From assembly GCA_015661585.1 (NCBI GenBank), contig DQVU01000037.1, forward strand, positions 1 through 6,137: a stretch of DNA of 6,137 nucleotides, given 5' to 3'. Positions 4,478 through 6,137 of the stretch are shown in pieces. The first letter of the stretch is position 1. Every line of letters starts with the position of its first letter. Origin of the DNA: Methanothermococcus okinawensis (GTDB lineage Archaea; AGJL01; Methanococci; Methanococcales; Methanococcaceae). A program made the translations under genes and the position numbers. Under the pieces are notes generated by a model that worked only from the letters and a program-made list of their open reading frames with translations, made no database searches and had not been told where the DNA came from.

Positions 4478-5731
4478 CTTTTTATACACTCTTTTTAGGT
4501 ATATTATTATTAAGATAAATATGAGGATGGAGGATATTAGAGTCCCATAGGCACCCCCTATAATACCTATCTTTTTAACAAGTAGATAGTTCAGGATACC
4601 GTTTAATATAATTCCAACTAGGAGGATATAGAGAGGTATCCTTCCATACCCTAAACCTTGAAGTGCCGAGGCACATACAGTATATGAACTCATAAAACCT
4701 GCCGAAATCGACAGTATCTTTAAAGAGATAACTGCCCTCTCATCCTCCACCCCAAAGAAGATTCTCAAAACCTCTCCTGGAAAGAGAAACATAAGTAGAA
4801 GTACTGGTGTTATTAGGGCCAGATTTATAAGAAGTGCTTTTTTTATACTCTTAAAGTCTCCCGTCTTAGCAACCCTTGGCAGTAAAGGTATTCCCACTGC
4901 AGAGGCGAAGAGAAAAACCCCTCGGGAGAGTAGGGAGGCGTACCCGTATATACCGTTATCCTGGGCTCCCAAGAGGGACATTATAACTACACTATCTAAA
5001 TCGTTTAATAGACGGTAGGATGCAGTCCCTAGGGCTATAGGTATGGAGTAGAGGATCACCTCTTTAATTAAATCTCTTTTTTCCACAAAGGTATTACCAA
5101 TATCCAACTTCTCCATACCTATATATCTCCTCAATAGGTGAAATCCAAAGAAACCTCCAAAGACGTAGGAGAGGGATATAGAGAGTATAGCACCTAAGAC
5201 ACCTAAGCAGGTGGATAGTATCACAACCAAAGGTATTTTAAACAGATACTCCACTATCCAAGTTTTTGAAAGATCCTTTATCTTCAGAAGTCCCTGAAGT
5301 ACTCCCCTACTCCAGGATATAAAGGAGGATGATATTACTGTAAAGCCTACCACTAAGTAAAGTGATGTATCTATATCCTCATAACCTCCCCCCACGATAT
5401 ACCTTAGGAGGAAGATAGATAGGGCACCAAGGGTAGAAAGTATTACCATCATAAACAAGATAGAGAAGATCCAAGTGTAATCCTTCCCTGAATATTGGGA
5501 GATATATCTTGCCATAGATGGAGGCATCCCTGAACAGAAGAGTATGATCACAGTATCCATTAGAGGCATTAATCCCCTCAAGATACCAAAACCTTCTGTA
5601 CCTAGGATAAGAGCAGTTACAAAGTAAAATAAATAAGCCATGCCCTTGGAGTAGATGTTGGAAAGTATCATATAGGCACTGTCTCTAATGAGATGATCCC
5701 TTTTCAATCTTTTAAGGAGGTTTTTTATCAT
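4451..5731 (-). CDS. Oligosaccharide flippase family membrane protein (Wzx/RfbX-like)
   Basis: This 426-residue polytopic membrane protein belongs to the polysaccharide transporter/flippase branch of the MVF (MATE-like) superfamily. Members move lipid-linked glycans across the cytoplasmic membrane. Here the cargo could be an S-layer or pilin N-glycan precursor, which is inference. I see about 12 hydrophobic segments from residue 20 to 412 after a basic N-terminus (1-16). Family-like features are LGTEGFGIL (43-51) after the first helix, SRGVLQGL (141-148), the charged NDLDSVVI in a mid-protein helix (243-250), ALQGLGYGR (356-364) and IGGAYGTLISS (391-401). The length is usual. The start has a weak GGG about seven bases upstream. 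The last eight residues (CGGGDLNP) and the TGA stop are encoded by antisense tRNA-Leu, so the tail after YLKRVYKK is probably not conserved. No glycosyltransferase is adjacent. Confidence 0.9.
   Translation of the reverse strand: MIKNLLKRLKRDHLIRDSAYMILSNIYSKGMAYLFYFVTALILGTEGFGILRGLMPLMDTVIILFCSGMPPSMARYISQYSGKDYTWIFSILFMMVILSTLGALSIFLLRYIVGGGYEDIDTSLYLVVGFTVISSSFISWSRGVLQGLLKIKDLSKTWIVEYLFKIPLVVILSTCLGVLGAILSISLSYVFGGFFGFHLLRRYIGMEKLDIGNTFVEKRDLIKEVILYSIPIALGTASYRLLNDLDSVVIMSLLGAQDNGIYGYASLLSRGVFLFASAVGIPLLPRVAKTGDFKSIKKALLINLALITPVLLLMFLFPGEVLRIFFGVEDERAVISLKILSISAGFMSSYTVCASALQGLGYGRIPLYILLVGIILNGILNYLLVKKIGIIGGAYGTLISSILIFILIIIYLKRVYKKCGGGDLNP
4479..4483 (+). terminator. T5 terminator of tRNA-Leu
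   Basis: Five T residues begin two bases after the tRNA 3' end, and a second T5 lies at 4492-4496. Both sit in the 3' coding end of the convergent flippase gene, opposite lysine-rich codons. Confidence 0.55.
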
Positions 5732-5739
5732 AATTTCCC

Positions 5740-5752
5740 GTAATAGTATTAC
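5740..5752. promoter_or_regulatory. 13-nt dyad upstream of flippase start
   Basis: GTAATA-G-TATTAC is a perfect inverted repeat with a one-base centre, ending nine bases before the flippase ATG and overlapping the likely leader. It could be an operator for a dimeric regulator, but perfect short dyads also arise by chance in A/T-rich DNA. CGTAATAGT also occurs at 1892-1900 in the prepilin/rnhB spacer. Confidence 0.3.
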
Positions 5753-5790
5753 TACATTAATTAAAAATAAAGAAAAGATTAAAAGACTTC

Positions 5791-5802
5791 TCTATATATT
5801 AC
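5791..5802 (-). promoter_or_regulatory. Possible TATA box of the flippase gene
   Basis: On the minus strand AGTAATATATAGA lies about 65 bases before the flippase ATG. Transcription would start near 5770, giving a leader of about 40 bases that includes the 5740-5752 dyad. Confidence 0.4.
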
Positions 5803-6137
5803 TTTTTCCTGTGTGTTCTTGAATAAGGCTGTATTTGTAAGAGTTTTATAGCCATGAACAAAACTATTTATACTAAACAATGACGATGAAGAACTTTCAA
5901 TAAAAAATAATGATTACAATAAGAATAATATAAATCAAAAAATAAAATAATAACAGACGGAAAAATAAAATAAGTTCTTATCCTGAACTACACTGTGCAC
6001 TGTGAAGTAATGCAGATCTCTGTTAATCCCTTTTCTTAGAAGTTTTTATCTCTTTTTTATTTATTTTATAAAATAATAATTATTATTTTTAATCATGAGT
6101 TAAAATACATATTTTTTATTACTCAAACTCTATAGTC
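5803..6137. other. Long spacer without a recognisable gene
   Basis: I find no convincing protein gene or standard RNA here. The flanks are extremely A/T-rich. A less A/T-rich island lies at about 5979-6030 (roughly 42 percent G+C by hand count over 52 bases). It includes a tandem CACTGTG CACTGTG. Short frames on both strands in the island have no start codon or are under 25 codons. The right arm of the 19-nt inverted repeat follows the island. The window ends in this spacer, or just inside a minus-strand gene. Confidence 0.5.
6033..6051. repeat. 19-nt inverted repeat, right arm
   Basis: TTCTTAGAAGTTTTTATCT is the exact reverse complement of 3879-3897. The two arms enclose about 2.1 kb holding the TPR remnant, tRNA-Met, tRNA-Leu and the flippase gene. 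Confidence 0.5.

Noticed and set aside
5799..5855. Minus-strand 18-codon frame (MAIKLLQIQPYS...) ahead of the flippase, with a TATA-like box upstream
   Set aside because: It is too short to judge, has no ribosome-binding site, and the TATA-like box is too close to the ATG. A small leader peptide cannot be excluded.
5880..5886. C-box-like ATGACGA suggesting a C/D sRNA
   Set aside because: It is one base off the RTGATGA consensus, and no D box (CTGA) lies within the usual 50-60 bases; the nearest is about 100 bases away.
6119..6137. Possible last codons (TIEFE, then TAA) of a minus-strand gene entering from the right
   Set aside because: Only five codons are visible; the frame cannot be told from chance without the next bases.
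1..6137. CRISPR array, transposon, toxin-antitoxin or defence island
   Set aside because: There are no regularly spaced repeats, no transposase or integrase motifs, and no small paired genes of that type on either strand.

Overview
This 6.1 kb window reads as chromosome from a thermophilic methanogen of the order Methanococcales (Methanocaldococcus, Methanotorris or a relative). The signs are very AT-rich spacers, GC-rich tRNA genes, TTTATATA-type promoter boxes, a class III (QxSxExxxL) archaeal prepilin, an archaeal TrmI and an elongator tRNA-Met with an intron at 37/38. I inferred the order from gene families and layout and cannot fix the genus. No CRISPR array, transposase, phage gene or obvious defence system is visible.

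Left part (1-1880). The 5' part of glmS (first 277 codons, minus strand) runs off the left edge and encodes the glutaminase domain. A tRNA-Arg(UCG) follows on the plus strand. Converging on it is a minus-strand pair: a small type IV prepilin followed by a UPF0200 P-loop kinase-like protein. The kinase frame runs into the antisense strand of the tRNA and takes its stop codon from the T loop.

Middle (1880-3990). Two RNA-metabolism genes lie on the plus strand: rnhB (RNase HII) and trmI (tRNA m1A57/58 methyltransferase). They are separated by 186 bp of AT-rich spacer. Beyond trmI is about 440 bp without an intact gene. Its right half holds a TATA-like box, a 27-codon frame and a single degenerate TPR repeat ending in TAA, best read as a gene remnant.

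Right part (4180-6137). A divergent tRNA pair shares a nearly symmetric promoter: tRNA-Met(CAU) with a 36-nt intron in a canonical bulge-helix-bulge on the minus strand, and tRNA-Leu(GAG) on the plus strand. A minus-strand polysaccharide flippase converges on tRNA-Leu and, like the kinase, ends inside the antisense strand of the tRNA. Upstream of the flippase are a TATA-like box, a 13-nt dyad and about 340 bp of AT-rich DNA holding one less AT-rich island.

Functionally the window is mostly housekeeping: amino-sugar synthesis (GlmS), lipid-linked glycan export (flippase), translation (three tRNAs, TrmI), replication and repair (RNase HII), plus one surface pilin. Its more unusual features are the two tRNA-antisense gene ends, the TPR remnant, the symmetric tRNA promoter and a 19-nt inverted repeat bracketing the right-hand block.
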